Positions 9,801 through 17,121 of a DNA stretch of 64,000 bases are shown here, piece after piece. Location of the stretch: NCBI GenBank assembly GCA_003240735.1, contig QFNE01000005.1:62001-126000 (forward strand), read 5' to 3'. The first letter of the stretch is position 1. Every line of letters begins with the position of its first letter. The notes below the pieces were generated by a model. It was not told the origin of the DNA. It made no database searches and saw only the letters and a list, made by a program, of their open reading frames with translations. This stretch comes from Paracoccus denitrificans (GTDB taxonomy: Bacteria; Pseudomonadota; Alphaproteobacteria; Rhodobacterales; Rhodobacteraceae). Made by a program: the position numbers and the translations under genes.

Positions 9801-10282
9801 GCCGTGAACGCCTGCTGGCCGCGTTTGAAACCGTCAACGCCAGTTTCGCCACGCTGTTCGTCCATCTGTTCGGTGGCGGTGAGGCACGCCTGACGCTGGT
9901 CGAATCGGACGATCCGCTGGAAGCAGGGCTGGAAATCCTGTGCCAACCGCCCGGGAAGAAACTGTCGACCCTCAGCCTTTTGTCGGGGGGTGAGCAAACG
10001 CTGACGGCGCTGGCCCTGATCTCAGCCGTATTTCTAGCCAACCCCGCGCCGATCTGCGTGCTGGACGAGGTCGATGCCCCGCTGGACGACGCCAATGTCG
10101 GTCGGTTCTGCGACTTGCTGGACGAAATGACCCGCCGCACCGACACCCGGTTCCTGATCATCACCCACCACGCCGTCACCATGGGGCGGATGGATCGGCT
10201 GTTCGGCGTGACCATGGTCGAACAGGGCGTAAGCCAGCTCGTCAGCGTCGATCTGAAGCGTGCCGAGGCGCTGGTCGCCTGA
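6842..10282 (+). CDS. smc: Chromosome segregation protein SMC
   Basis: A 1146-aa SMC ATPase that forms the core of the condensin-like complex with ScpA/ScpB. The N-terminal head has Walker A GPNGCGKSN (31-39). Two long Ala/Glu/Arg-rich coiled coils surround a hinge (about residues 505-620). The C-terminal head has the signature LSGGEQTLTALALI and Walker B ICVLDEVDAPLDD. All parts expected of the family are present at near-normal length. The start is a GTG at 6842 giving MRFDRLRLNGFKSF, which matches the family N-terminus exactly. No scpA or scpB gene is nearby. The very high Ala content of the coils is typical of high-GC alphaproteobacteria and creates long false ORFs on the other strand. Confidence 0.95.
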   Translation: MRFDRLRLNGFKSFVDPTELVIREGLTGVVGPNGCGKSNLLEALRWVMGENRPTAMRGDGMEDVIFAGTTRRPARNVAEVALTIDNTARLAPAAVNDADQLDISRRITRDAGSAYRVNGKEVRARDVQMLFADASTGSHSPALVRQGQISELINAKPKARRRILEEAAGISGLYQRRHEAELRLGGAETNLTRVDDTLDQLSAQAAALARQARAAAKYREIGAALRAAESALLYRRWVDADAALAAATQALVTVRAQTAAAEAAARTAVTARAQAETALPPLREDETIAAAILSRLDAERTALDQAATRAAEAIRTLTGRLAQLDRDLDREANLNRDADDVMTRLSEERSDLEQAGIGHDERVRQADAAAGDAATDLRDLEIRVSELTDESAKLSARHQSAERLVTDLRAMRDRAGRQATDAEAAVTRSEAAGRDADAARQAAAAAQTAATTELDAAEAALTAAEAARTGAESVETRTRAARAEAEGEAAALAAEQGALARLVERGRSGGPTLLDQIKVAPGFEAALGAALGDDLRLPPEVDGQGWRALLDYDDAAPLPADAQSLADVVTAPPVLARRLSQTGIAADLTAARSFQASLRPGQRLVTQAGDLVRWDGLIVAAGQNSAAALHLQQVNRLADLTQQSDAATARAAAAIAAHDTARPALTDATRAETAARDARRTAERALSDAARTATRAESDVSLAIGRVDAARNELARHTADAADAARRLSDAEAALAVLPDPQTTTDALTHARQGVEAMRIATMSRRTLADDLRRDGIARAKRMADIEKESAGWAARLEQATTRSAELTARREQTAAELAAAEDEPARLSNRRAELDARAADATARVTAARTALAGAESALLTATMAERDTERAASDAREQRATFDARADAAREVEVAARARITEETAGTPQDLSAQITGPLPATQTLESDIARLRAQRDAIGPVNLRADEDKRLLEEERATLAAEKDDLTEAIRKLRAGIGSLNREGRERLLAAFETVNASFATLFVHLFGGGEARLTLVESDDPLEAGLEILCQPPGKKLSTLSLLSGGEQTLTALALISAVFLANPAPICVLDEVDAPLDDANVGRFCDLLDEMTRRTDTRFLIITHHAVTMGRMDRLFGVTMVEQGVSQLVSVDLKRAEALVA

Positions 10283-10368
10283 CCTGCGCCAGTCGAAACG
10301 CTGGCAATCCCAGACGGGGTCGGGCAGATGTATGGCCGCAAACGGATTCGCTGCAAGGAGCCACTCGC

Positions 10369-10824
10369 ATGTCCATCGAAGCCCGCCTGACCGAACTGGG
10401 AATCACCCTGCCCAGCGCCCCCGCACCTGCCGCAAACTATGTCCCCTATGTCCAAAGCGGCAATCTGCTGTTCGTGTCGGGCCAGATTTCGTCGGGCCCG
10501 GACGGGCTGATCACCGGCAAGCTGGGCGACAACGTCGATCTGGCCACCGGCCAGCTGGCCGCGCGCAGCTGCGGTCTGTCGCTGATCGCCCAGGCACAGG
10601 CCGCCGTCGGGTCGCTTGACCGGATCAAGCGCGTCGTGAAGCTGACCGGTTTCGTGAACTCGACCCCTGACTTCACCGACCAGCCCAAGGTCGTGAACGG
10701 CTGTTCGGACCTTTTCGTCGAAGTCTTCGGCGACGCTGGCCGTCACGCGCGCGCCGCGGTCAGCGCCGGTTCGCTGCCGCTTGGCGTCGCCGTCGAAATC
10801 GAAGCCATCTTCGAGATCGCCTGA
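10369..10824 (+). CDS. RidA/YjgF-family protein (150-residue subgroup)
   Basis: A 151-aa protein of the YjgF/YER057c/UK114 (Rid) fold. RidA itself hydrolyses reactive enamine/imine intermediates such as 2-aminoacrylate. The C-terminal hallmark HARAAVSAGSLPLGVAVEIEA contains the conserved arginine that binds the carboxylate, and GQISSGPDG is the usual internal segment. The length and the N-terminal MSIEARLTELGITLP place it in the longer Rid subgroup rather than in RidA proper, so imine deaminase activity is likely but not certain. AAGGAG lies 8-9 bases before the ATG. The stop overlaps the next start by one base (TGATG), tying it to the phosphodiesterase gene. Confidence 0.85.
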   Translation: MSIEARLTELGITLPSAPAPAANYVPYVQSGNLLFVSGQISSGPDGLITGKLGDNVDLATGQLAARSCGLSLIAQAQAAVGSLDRIKRVVKLTGFVNSTPDFTDQPKVVNGCSDLFVEVFGDAGRHARAAVSAGSLPLGVAVEIEAIFEIA

Positions 10825-11573
10825 TGTCCGCCCTGCACCCCGATTTTCTGCGCCGTCCCATTGCCCACCGCGGTCTGCACAGCAATGGGGTGCCCGAAAA
10901 CACGATGGCCGCGTTTCAGGCGGCCATCGACGCAGGCTATGGGATCGAACTGGACATCCAGCCTGCTGCCGACGGCACGCCGCTGGTCTTTCACGACTAT
11001 GTTCTGGACCGTCTGACGGCCTCGACCGGGCCAGTTGCCGCGCTGACCACAGATCAAGCGGGCGCAACACAGGTTCTGGGGACGAAGGAAACCGTCCCCA
11101 CACTGTCGCAGGTGCTGGACCTTGTCGCAGGCCGTGTGCCCCTGCTGATCGAAATCAAGGATCAGGATAAGGGCTGCGGCCCCAATGTCGGCGATCTGCA
11201 GGACCGCGTGGCGGGCCTGCTGAACGGCTACAAGGGGCCGGTCGCGGTGATGTCGTTCAACCCGCACACCGTCTCCGCGTTCCACCGCGCCGCGCCCTGG
11301 GTCGCCTGCGGTCTGACCAGCTGTGCCATGAACCCTCATGACTGGCCGCAGGTCGATCCCGCAACCCGCGAACGGCTTGCACGGCTTGCCGATTTCGCCA
11401 TGTCGGGCGCCAGCTTCACGTCCCATGACCGCAAGGACCTGCAGAACCCTGCGGTCGTTGCGTTGCGTGACGCAGGGACGCCGATCCTGAGCTGGACCAT
11501 CCGCAGCGCCGAGCAGGCGCAGGATGCACTGAAGGGGTCCGATAACATCACCTTTGAAGGCTTTCCGGCCTGA
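10824..11573 (+). CDS. Glycerophosphodiester phosphodiesterase family protein
   Basis: A 249-aa cytoplasmic GDPD-family enzyme. The catalytic histidine is in AHRGLHSNGVPENTMAAF, the metal ligands in ELDIQPAADG and the second histidine in VFHDYVLDRLT; IEIKDQ and ILSWTIRS follow as expected for the TIM barrel. Such enzymes hydrolyse glycerophosphodiesters to glycerol-3-phosphate and an alcohol. No signal peptide is present, so it resembles cytoplasmic UgpQ rather than periplasmic GlpQ. It is coupled to the Rid-family gene by a TGATG overlap. There is no ugp transport gene nearby, so the physiological substrate is unknown. Confidence 0.87.
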   Translation: MSALHPDFLRRPIAHRGLHSNGVPENTMAAFQAAIDAGYGIELDIQPAADGTPLVFHDYVLDRLTASTGPVAALTTDQAGATQVLGTKETVPTLSQVLDLVAGRVPLLIEIKDQDKGCGPNVGDLQDRVAGLLNGYKGPVAVMSFNPHTVSAFHRAAPWVACGLTSCAMNPHDWPQVDPATRERLARLADFAMSGASFTSHDRKDLQNPAVVALRDAGTPILSWTIRSAEQAQDALKGSDNITFEGFPA

Positions 11574-11780
11574 CGCCCGCACGGCAGACGACAGACCCTA
11601 GCAACCAATCGCCGCCGACCCAAATCCCACAGTTGCGTGGGAATCGGACACAATCTTGTGCGCAGCCCGCTGGACGGGCCGGAATTAGCTGGCTAGAAAC
11701 TTAGTCGCAGGGTGGCATCAGACCGCCCCCGTCAAGGGTACCGGTCCGGACTTTTTGGGCCAGGGAGTTGGAGAAGAACC

Positions 11781-12350
11781 GTGTCCCACGCAAACGACGA
11801 CGCAGGCGAGCACGGCACCACCCGGAGGGACTTCCTCTATTACGCGACGGCCGGTGCCGGCACGATCGCGGCCGGTGCTGCCGCCTGGACTTTGATCAAC
11901 CAGATGAACCCCTCGGCCGATGTTCAGGCCCTGTCGTCGATTCAGGTCGATGTCAGCGGGGTCGACGTGGGCACGCAGCTGACCGTGAAATGGCTTGGTA
12001 AACCCGTCTTCATCCGCCGCCGCACCGCCGAAGAGATCGAGGCCGCACGCGCCGTTTCGCTGGGCGATCTGATCGACCAAAGCGCGGAAAACCAGAACAA
12101 ACCCAATGAACCCGCCACGGACGAGAACCGCGCCCTGGACGAGGCCGGCGAATGGCTGGTCATGATCGGCGTCTGCACGCATCTGGGCTGTGTGCCCATC
12201 GGCGACGGCGCAGGCGACTTCGGTGGCTGGTTCTGCCCCTGCCACGGTTCGCACTATGACACCGCCGGCCGCATCCGGCGGGGCCCCGCGCCCCAGAACC
12301 TGCACATCCCGGTCGCAAGTCTGACCGACACCACGCTGGTACTGGGCTAA
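11781..12350 (+). CDS. petA: Cytochrome bc1 complex Rieske iron-sulfur subunit
   Basis: A 189-aa Rieske protein. It begins with a twin-arginine motif (TRRDFLYYATAGAG) and one transmembrane anchor (about residues 18-40). The [2Fe-2S] site is built from CTHLGC (C132, H134; C137 for the disulfide) and CPCHGSHYD (C152, H155; C154). It accepts electrons from ubiquinol at the bc1 Qo site in the periplasm. The start is the GTG at 11781, preceded by GGAG and giving the conserved MSHANDDAG opening; the longer frame from 11712 is not credible. First gene of petABC. The 207-base gap upstream contains a small dyad TCCCAC/GTGGGA (11625-11642) and presumably the operon promoter, which I cannot pin down. 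Confidence 0.96.
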   Translation: MSHANDDAGEHGTTRRDFLYYATAGAGTIAAGAAAWTLINQMNPSADVQALSSIQVDVSGVDVGTQLTVKWLGKPVFIRRRTAEEIEAARAVSLGDLIDQSAENQNKPNEPATDENRALDEAGEWLVMIGVCTHLGCVPIGDGAGDFGGWFCPCHGSHYDTAGRIRRGPAPQNLHIPVASLTDTTLVLG

Positions 12351-12366
12351 AGGGGGGACACGACGC

Positions 12367-13689
12367 ATGGCTGGGATTCCGCACGACCATTACGAACCGA
12401 AGACCGCGCCCGAACGCTGGCTGCATCGCCGCCTGCCGATCGTGGGGCTGCTGGTCGACTTCGTCACCTTTCCGACGCCCAAGAACCTCAACTGGATGTG
12501 GATCTGGGGCATCATCCTGACCTTCTGCCTTGCATTGCAGATCGTCACCGGCATCGTTCTGGCGATGCACTATACCCCGCAGGTGTCGATGGCGTTCGCG
12601 TCGGTCGAACACATCATGCGCAACGTCAACGGCGGCTACATGCTGCGGTATCTGCATGCGAACGGCGCATCCCTGTTCTTCTTTGCGGTCTACCTCCACA
12701 TCTTCCGCGGCCTCTACTACGGCAGCTACAAGGCCCCTCGAGAGGTGACGTGGATCGTCGGCATGCTGATCTATCTGCTGATGATGGCGACGGCCTTCAT
12801 GGGCTATGTCCTGCCGTGGGGGCAAATGTCGTTCTGGGGTGCCACCGTGATCACCGGCCTCTTCGGTGCGATCCCGGGCATCGGGCCGTCGATCCAGGAA
12901 TGGCTGCTGGGCGGCCCTGCGGTCGACAACGCCACGCTGAACCGCTTCTTCTCGTTGCACTACCTGCTGCCCTTCGTGATCGCGGCGTTGGTCGTGGTCC
13001 ACTTTTGGGCGTTCCATACCACCGGCAACAACAACCCCACAGGGGTTGAGGTCCGCCGCACCTCGAAGGCCGAGGCAGAACGCGATACCGTGCCCTTCTT
13101 CCCCTATTACGTGCTGAAGGATCTGGTCGCGCTGGCGGTCATTCTGGTCGTGTTCTTCGCAGTCGTCGGCTTCATGCCGAACTACCTTGGCCACCCCGAC
13201 AACTATGTCGAGGCGAACCCGCTGGCGACGCCGGCCCACATCGTGCCGGAATGGTACTTCCTGCCCTTCTACGCGATCCTTCGGGCCTTCACCGCCGATG
13301 TTTGGGTGGTGCAGCTGGTCCATTTCCTGACCTTCGGGATCATCGACGCCAAGTTCTTCGGCGTGCTGGCGATGTTCGGCGCCATTCTGGTCATGGCACT
13401 GGTGCCGTGGCTGGATACGTCGCGCGTCCGCTCTGGCCGCTATCGTCCGCTGTTCAAATGGTACTTCTGGATCCTGGCCGTCGACTTCGTCGTCCTGATG
13501 TGGGCCGGCGCAATGCCCGCCGAAGGGATCTATCCCTATATCTCGCTGGCAGGGGCGGCCTACTGGTTTGCCTACTTCCTGCTGATCCTGCCGATCCTTG
13601 GTGTCGTCGAACGGCCTACGCCGATCCCGGCGACCATCGAGCAGGACTTCGATGCGCATATCGCGCCCAAAGCGCATCCGGCGGAATAA
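12367..13689 (+). CDS. petB: Cytochrome b subunit of the bc1 complex
   Basis: A 440-aa integral membrane cytochrome b with about eight transmembrane helices. The haem ligands are spaced as expected: H97 and H111 in RYLHANG..VYLHIFRGLYYG, and two histidines 14 residues apart in SLHYLLPF..VVVHFWAFH. The Qo-site PEWY motif (VPEWYFLPFY) is intact. It forms the quinol oxidation and reduction sites of complex III. It starts 16 bases after petA with AAAGGGG upstream and is followed 12 bases later by petC. No unusual insertion or loss is seen. Confidence 0.97.
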   Translation: MAGIPHDHYEPKTAPERWLHRRLPIVGLLVDFVTFPTPKNLNWMWIWGIILTFCLALQIVTGIVLAMHYTPQVSMAFASVEHIMRNVNGGYMLRYLHANGASLFFFAVYLHIFRGLYYGSYKAPREVTWIVGMLIYLLMMATAFMGYVLPWGQMSFWGATVITGLFGAIPGIGPSIQEWLLGGPAVDNATLNRFFSLHYLLPFVIAALVVVHFWAFHTTGNNNPTGVEVRRTSKAEAERDTVPFFPYYVLKDLVALAVILVVFFAVVGFMPNYLGHPDNYVEANPLATPAHIVPEWYFLPFYAILRAFTADVWVVQLVHFLTFGIIDAKFFGVLAMFGAILVMALVPWLDTSRVRSGRYRPLFKWYFWILAVDFVVLMWAGAMPAEGIYPYISLAGAAYWFAYFLLILPILGVVERPTPIPATIEQDFDAHIAPKAHPAE

Positions 13690-13701
13690 GGGGACAGGCA
13701 G

Positions 13702-15054
13702 ATGATCATCAGAACCGTTACCCTGACGGCGGTCGCCGCCTTGTCTTTCGGGATGTCCGCTCCGGTCGCCATGATGGCGTTCGCGCAGGACAGCAGCACG
13801 ACGACCACGGTGCCGATTACGCCGCCCGCGTCCGCTGACCGCACGGCGACGCCGGACACACCGGCCCCTGCCGCGGGGCCAGCCGAATCGGCCGCCACGG
13901 CCCAAACCGGCACAGCTGCGGACGGCATGGCCCCGGCGGAGGTGACCCCGACCCCGGTTCCGGGCGAACCCCCTGCCGCGCCGAAAGAAGGTCTGCCGGC
14001 CGCGGCGACCGAAGACACGGTCGGCGGCGGCGTTGCGCCCACGGCAGAGCCTGCGCCGGAACCCGCAGCGGACCCGGCCCCGGCGACGACCGAACCGGGC
14101 AATCCGCCTACCCCGGAACAGGGACAGGGCGCGCCCGATAGCACCGCACCCGACACGGCTCCTGCGACGGCGGGTGCCACCCCTCAGGCCAGCCCCGCCG
14201 CGCCGGCCGAGGGCGAGGCACTGGCGCCCGCCGGGCAGGACACACCGTCAGGCGACCACGCCGCCGCCGACGCCCCCGCGGCCAGCCATGACACCGTCAC
14301 CCATGATGTGGCCTTCAGTTTCGAAGGGCCGTTCGGCCGGTTCGACCAGTTCGAACTTCAGCGCGGCCTGCAGGTCTACACCGAGGTTTGCGCGGCCTGT
14401 CACGGGCTCAAACAGGTGGCGATCCGCACGCTCGCTGATGCGGGCGGGCCCGGCCTTCCCGAAGATCAGGTCCGCGCGTATGCGGCCAACCTGACGATCA
14501 CAGATGCCGACACCGGCGAAGAACGCCCCCGCGAACCGACGGACCACTTCCCGACGATCAGCGGTGAAGGCATGGGGCCTGATCTGTCGCTGATGGCAAA
14601 GGCACGTGCCGGTTTCAGCGGGCCTTACGGCAGCGGCATGAACCAGCTCTTCAAGGGCATGGGCGGGGCCGAGCACATCTATTCAATCCTGACCGGCTAT
14701 ACCGGTGAAACGAAGGTGCAGGCCGGGACGACGCTTTACGAAAACCACGCCTTCCCCGGCGGCTGGATCGGGATGCCCCCGCCGCTGACAGACGGACAGA
14801 TCACCTTTGAGGACGACGCGCCGAACGACCTTCACGCCGAGGCGAAGGACGTTGCCGCCTTCCTCATGTGGGCGGCAGAACCCAAGATGATGGCGCGCAA
14901 GCAGGCCGGCCTGACCGCCGTTGTGTTCCTGATCCTGCTGTCGGTGCTGCTGTACCTGTCGAACAAGCGCCTGTGGTGGCCGATCAAGCATCCCCGCCGC
15001 GAAGGTGACGCCCCCGGCAAGCCGGTTTCGGTCACAGACCGTCCGCACCACTAG
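13702..15054 (+). CDS. petC: Cytochrome c1 with long Pro/Ala-rich N-terminal extension
   Basis: A 450-aa cytochrome c1. After a signal peptide (about residues 1-30) comes a stretch of roughly 170 residues made almost entirely of Pro, Ala, Thr, Gly, Glu and Asp. The folded haem domain follows: haem attachment CAACH at 230-234, the methionine ligand in WIGMPPPL, and a C-terminal membrane anchor (about 415-435). Most bacterial cytochromes c1 are about 260-290 aa. A long acidic insert of this kind is known from Paracoccus denitrificans; here the insert is more proline-rich than acidic. It transfers electrons from the Rieske protein to cytochrome c. Last gene of petABC, followed by a likely terminator. 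Confidence 0.95.
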   Translation: MIIRTVTLTAVAALSFGMSAPVAMMAFAQDSSTTTTVPITPPASADRTATPDTPAPAAGPAESAATAQTGTAADGMAPAEVTPTPVPGEPPAAPKEGLPAAATEDTVGGGVAPTAEPAPEPAADPAPATTEPGNPPTPEQGQGAPDSTAPDTAPATAGATPQASPAAPAEGEALAPAGQDTPSGDHAAADAPAASHDTVTHDVAFSFEGPFGRFDQFELQRGLQVYTEVCAACHGLKQVAIRTLADAGGPGLPEDQVRAYAANLTITDADTGEERPREPTDHFPTISGEGMGPDLSLMAKARAGFSGPYGSGMNQLFKGMGGAEHIYSILTGYTGETKVQAGTTLYENHAFPGGWIGMPPPLTDGQITFEDDAPNDLHAEAKDVAAFLMWAAEPKMMARKQAGLTAVVFLILLSVLLYLSNKRLWWPIKHPRREGDAPGKPVSVTDRPHH

Positions 15055-15067
15055 GCGCGGAAAGCCT

Positions 15068-15120
15068 ACGGAACGAACGCAGCGCGCTCCGCCCTGGGGC
15101 GCGTTGTTCCGTTTCTGTTG
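15068..15120 (+). terminator. Probable terminator of petABC
   Basis: ACGGAAC (15068-15074) pairs with GTTCCGT (15106-15112), and AACGC (15076-15080) with GCGTT (15101-15105) beyond a one-base bulge. The stem is followed by TTCTGTT, a broken T-run. It starts 14 bases after the petC stop. Confidence 0.5.
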
Positions 15121-15153
15121 CTGTCCGGGACGGCAGCGCGTATCACGCTGGGC

Positions 15154-15945
15154 ATGCGCATTCCTTTTCTGAACAACCATCCGAACGTTGCCGTCATCCG
15201 TCTGCAAGGCCAGATCGCCGCCGCGCGGTCAGGGGGCCTCTCCGACGCAGGGCTGCGTCCAGTGCTGGAACGCGCGTTCAAGCGCCGCAAGCCCGTGGCC
15301 GTCGCACTGATCCTGAATTCACCGGGCGGCTCACCGGTGCAAAGCTCTCTCATCGCGGCGCGCATCCGCCGTCTGGCCGAAGAACACCGTGTTCCAGTCC
15401 ATGCCTTCGTCGAAGACGTCGCGGCGTCTGGGGGATACTGGCTGGCCACGGCCGCCGATCACATCTGGCTTGACGACAGCTCGATCGTGGGCTCGATCGG
15501 GGTTATCTCGGCCGGGTTCGGGTTTCAGGACTTCATCGCCCGCCACGGGATCCAGCGCAGGCTGTTCACGTCGGGGCAGTCGAAGTCCATGCTCGACCCC
15601 TTCCTGCCCGAAAAGCCCGAAGATGTGGCCCGGCTGGAACGGCTGATGACGCCGATGCATGAAAATTTCATCGCGCAGGTTCAGGCGCGTCGGGGCAGCC
15701 GCCTGTCGCTGGAAACCGACTTGTTCACCGGTGATGTCTGGATCGGCCAGCAGGCGGTGCAGATGGGTCTGGCCGACGGCATCGCACATCTGGAACCCAA
15801 GCTGCGCAACCTTTACGGCGACGACGTCCGGCTGCTGCGTTACGGGCAAAAGGTGCCGCTGCTGCGCCGCTTTGGCGTCTCTGCCACCGATGTGATCGAC
15901 GCGGCGCAGGATCGGGCCGCGTGGTCGCGGTTCGGGCTGGACTGA
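15154..15945 (+). CDS. S49-family serine peptidase (SppA-like)
   Basis: A 263-aa S49 peptidase domain. The Ser/Lys dyad is visible as S92 in DVAASGGYWLA and K144 in SGQSKSMLDPFLP, with the oxyanion segment ILNSPGGSP before it. SppA degrades signal peptides left in the inner membrane. This version is short, with one protease domain. It has no clear signal peptide or membrane anchor at its N-terminus (MRIPFLNNHPNVAVIRLQGQI), so it may act in the cytoplasm or bind the membrane peripherally. I chose the ATG at 15154; an in-frame TTG at 15118 would add 12 residues that do not look conserved. Three bases separate it from the 37-aa ORF downstream. Confidence 0.85.
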   Translation: MRIPFLNNHPNVAVIRLQGQIAAARSGGLSDAGLRPVLERAFKRRKPVAVALILNSPGGSPVQSSLIAARIRRLAEEHRVPVHAFVEDVAASGGYWLATAADHIWLDDSSIVGSIGVISAGFGFQDFIARHGIQRRLFTSGQSKSMLDPFLPEKPEDVARLERLMTPMHENFIAQVQARRGSRLSLETDLFTGDVWIGQQAVQMGLADGIAHLEPKLRNLYGDDVRLLRYGQKVPLLRRFGVSATDVIDAAQDRAAWSRFGLD

Positions 15946-15948
15946 CCG

Positions 15949-16062
15949 ATGGTCAAGGTCGTCGTCATCTTTCTTCTGCTGATCGTGGCGCTGGGGCTGC
16001 TGGCCGGACCCGGATTCCGCAAGCTGGTCGCACGCTTTCTTGGCATCAAACGTGGCCGATAA
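15949..16062 (+). CDS. Small single-span membrane protein, 37 aa, unknown function
   Basis: An ATG three bases after the peptidase stop opens a 37-codon ORF, MVKVVVIFLLLIVALGLLAG followed by PGFRKLVARF and LGIKRGR. It has one strong hydrophobic helix (residues 3-20) and a basic, amphipathic tail. This is the layout of small alphaproteobacterial membrane proteins, and the tail would sit on the cytoplasmic side by the positive-inside rule. It overlaps the start of the next gene by 11 bases. I do not recognise a family. The spacing and clean composition make it likely to be translated, but only conservation in relatives would prove it. Confidence 0.6.
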   Translation: MVKVVVIFLLLIVALGLLAGPGFRKLVARFLGIKRGR

Positions 16063-16852
16063 GGGCGCGCGCGGCACGGCGCTCGTCACCGGCGGGGCGC
16101 GCCGACTTGGTCGCGCCATGGTGCTGGAACTGGCCCGACTTGGCCATGACGTTGCCGTCCATTACCACGGGTCGGACGACGAGGCGCAGCAGACAGTCGC
16201 AGACGCACGCGCCTTGGGCGTCAACGCTCAGGCGTTCCGCGCCGATCTGCTGGATTTGGACCAGACCGAAGGTTTGATCGCATCCGTCAACGCCGCGATG
16301 GGTGAGGTGGGGGTGCTGGTCAACAACGCCTCGATCTTCGAATACGACAATATCCACACGGCAACGCGGACCAGCTGGGATCGCCATCTTGGGTCAAACC
16401 TGCGCGCACCGTTCATTCTGACCCAAGCCTTCGCGGCGCAGATGACGCCCGCCCCCACGCCCGACGGGGCCGAGCCTGTGGCGGATGGGCTGATCGTCAA
16501 CGTCATCGATCAGCGCGTGCTGAAGCCGACGCCCGAGTTCATGACCTATTCGTTGGCCAAGGCCGGACTCTGGGCGCTGACGCGGACCAGCGCGCAGGCA
16601 CTGGCACCCAAGGTCCGGGTGAATGCCATCGGCCCCGGTCCGACAATGCGCGGGGCGCGCCAGTCCGAGGCGCATTTCGCCCATCAACGGGCCGGCACGA
16701 TCCTGCAGCGCGGGTCCGATCCGGACGACATCGTGGGTGCGCTGCGGTACCTTCTGACCGCCAAGGCGGTCACCGGGCAGCTTCTGTGCGTGGACGGCGG
16801 ACAGCATCTGGGGTGGCTGACACCGGACGTCGTGGGTGACCCGGCAGGGTGA
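16052..16852 (+). CDS. SDR-family oxidoreductase, pteridine reductase/FolM-like
   Basis: A 266-aa short-chain dehydrogenase. The NADPH-binding motif is TGGARRLG, with an arginine pair typical of pteridine reductases rather than the usual TGxxxGIG. NNAS, the Tyr-x3-Lys pair YSLAK and the C-terminal DGGQHLGW also match the PTR1/FolM group, which reduces dihydropteridines such as dihydromonapterin or dihydrofolate. The catalytic Ser position is replaced by Asp in NVIDQRVLKP, as is usual in that group. The start is uncertain: a GTG at 16052 gives MADKGARGTALVTGG, and a TTG at 16040 would add four residues. It overlaps the 37-aa ORF. No folate gene is nearby. Confidence 0.78.
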   Translation: MADKGARGTALVTGGARRLGRAMVLELARLGHDVAVHYHGSDDEAQQTVADARALGVNAQAFRADLLDLDQTEGLIASVNAAMGEVGVLVNNASIFEYDNIHTATRTSWDRHLGSNLRAPFILTQAFAAQMTPAPTPDGAEPVADGLIVNVIDQRVLKPTPEFMTYSLAKAGLWALTRTSAQALAPKVRVNAIGPGPTMRGARQSEAHFAHQRAGTILQRGSDPDDIVGALRYLLTAKAVTGQLLCVDGGQHLGWLTPDVVGDPAG

Positions 16853-16871
16853 TTGTCCACCTTTGACGTTT

Positions 16872-16899
16872 CCGTCATCGAACCGTCAGGATTCCGTCA
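16872..16899. promoter_or_regulatory. Three CCGTCA direct repeats at 11-bp spacing, Pho-box-like
   Basis: CCGTCA occurs at 16872, 16883 and 16894, exactly 11 bases apart. PhoB boxes are direct repeats of a CTGTCAT-like heptamer at the same spacing, so this resembles a PhoB or other OmpR-family binding site. It lies in the 269-base gap between the SDR gene and uvrC, about 220 bases before the uvrC start. Confidence 0.4.
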
Positions 16900-16988
16900 G
16901 GGTTTTCAGTGGCTTCGGTGTCTCACGCAAAATATCGTTTGAAATCAATTGCCTGTAAAGTTGCCTATAAATTGTGCAGATCGTCTGA

Positions 16989-17008
16989 ACCCCAGCAATC
17001 TCTGGGGT
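16989..17008. other. Perfect 7-bp stem-loop upstream of uvrC
   Basis: ACCCCAG (16989-16995), loop CAATCT, CTGGGGT (17002-17008). No T-run follows in either direction, so it is unlikely to be a terminator. It may be a leader structure or an operator; I see no match to a named site. Confidence 0.4.
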
Positions 17009-17121
17009 ATCAGGCTTACTCCAACAAACGCCCACAGACTTATCCCCAGATTCCGTGGACATGAATCTGCTTGTGCTTCGACGACCTTGCGGGCAGCGAC
17101 CAGAATCACTTTCTTAGAGCC

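Noticed and set aside
8644..11103. 819-codon open frame antisense to smc, ridA-like and the phosphodiesterase
   Set aside because: It is rich in Ser, Ala and Arg, lacks motifs and spans three well-supported genes; it reflects the GC-rich codon pattern.
12160..13905. 581-codon open frame antisense to petB
   Set aside because: No recognisable domain; it covers the petA end, petB and the petC start, which are certain genes.
17040..17048. TTATCCCCA, one mismatch from a DnaA box
   Set aside because: It is single, with no cluster of boxes, AT-rich unwinding region or dnaA/hemE-type neighbours, so it does not indicate an origin.
16853..17121. LexA box (GTTC-N7-GTTC) searched for before uvrC, also near dinB, radC and alkB
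   Set aside because: Only isolated GAAC or GTTC half-sites were found; none has the correct spacing.
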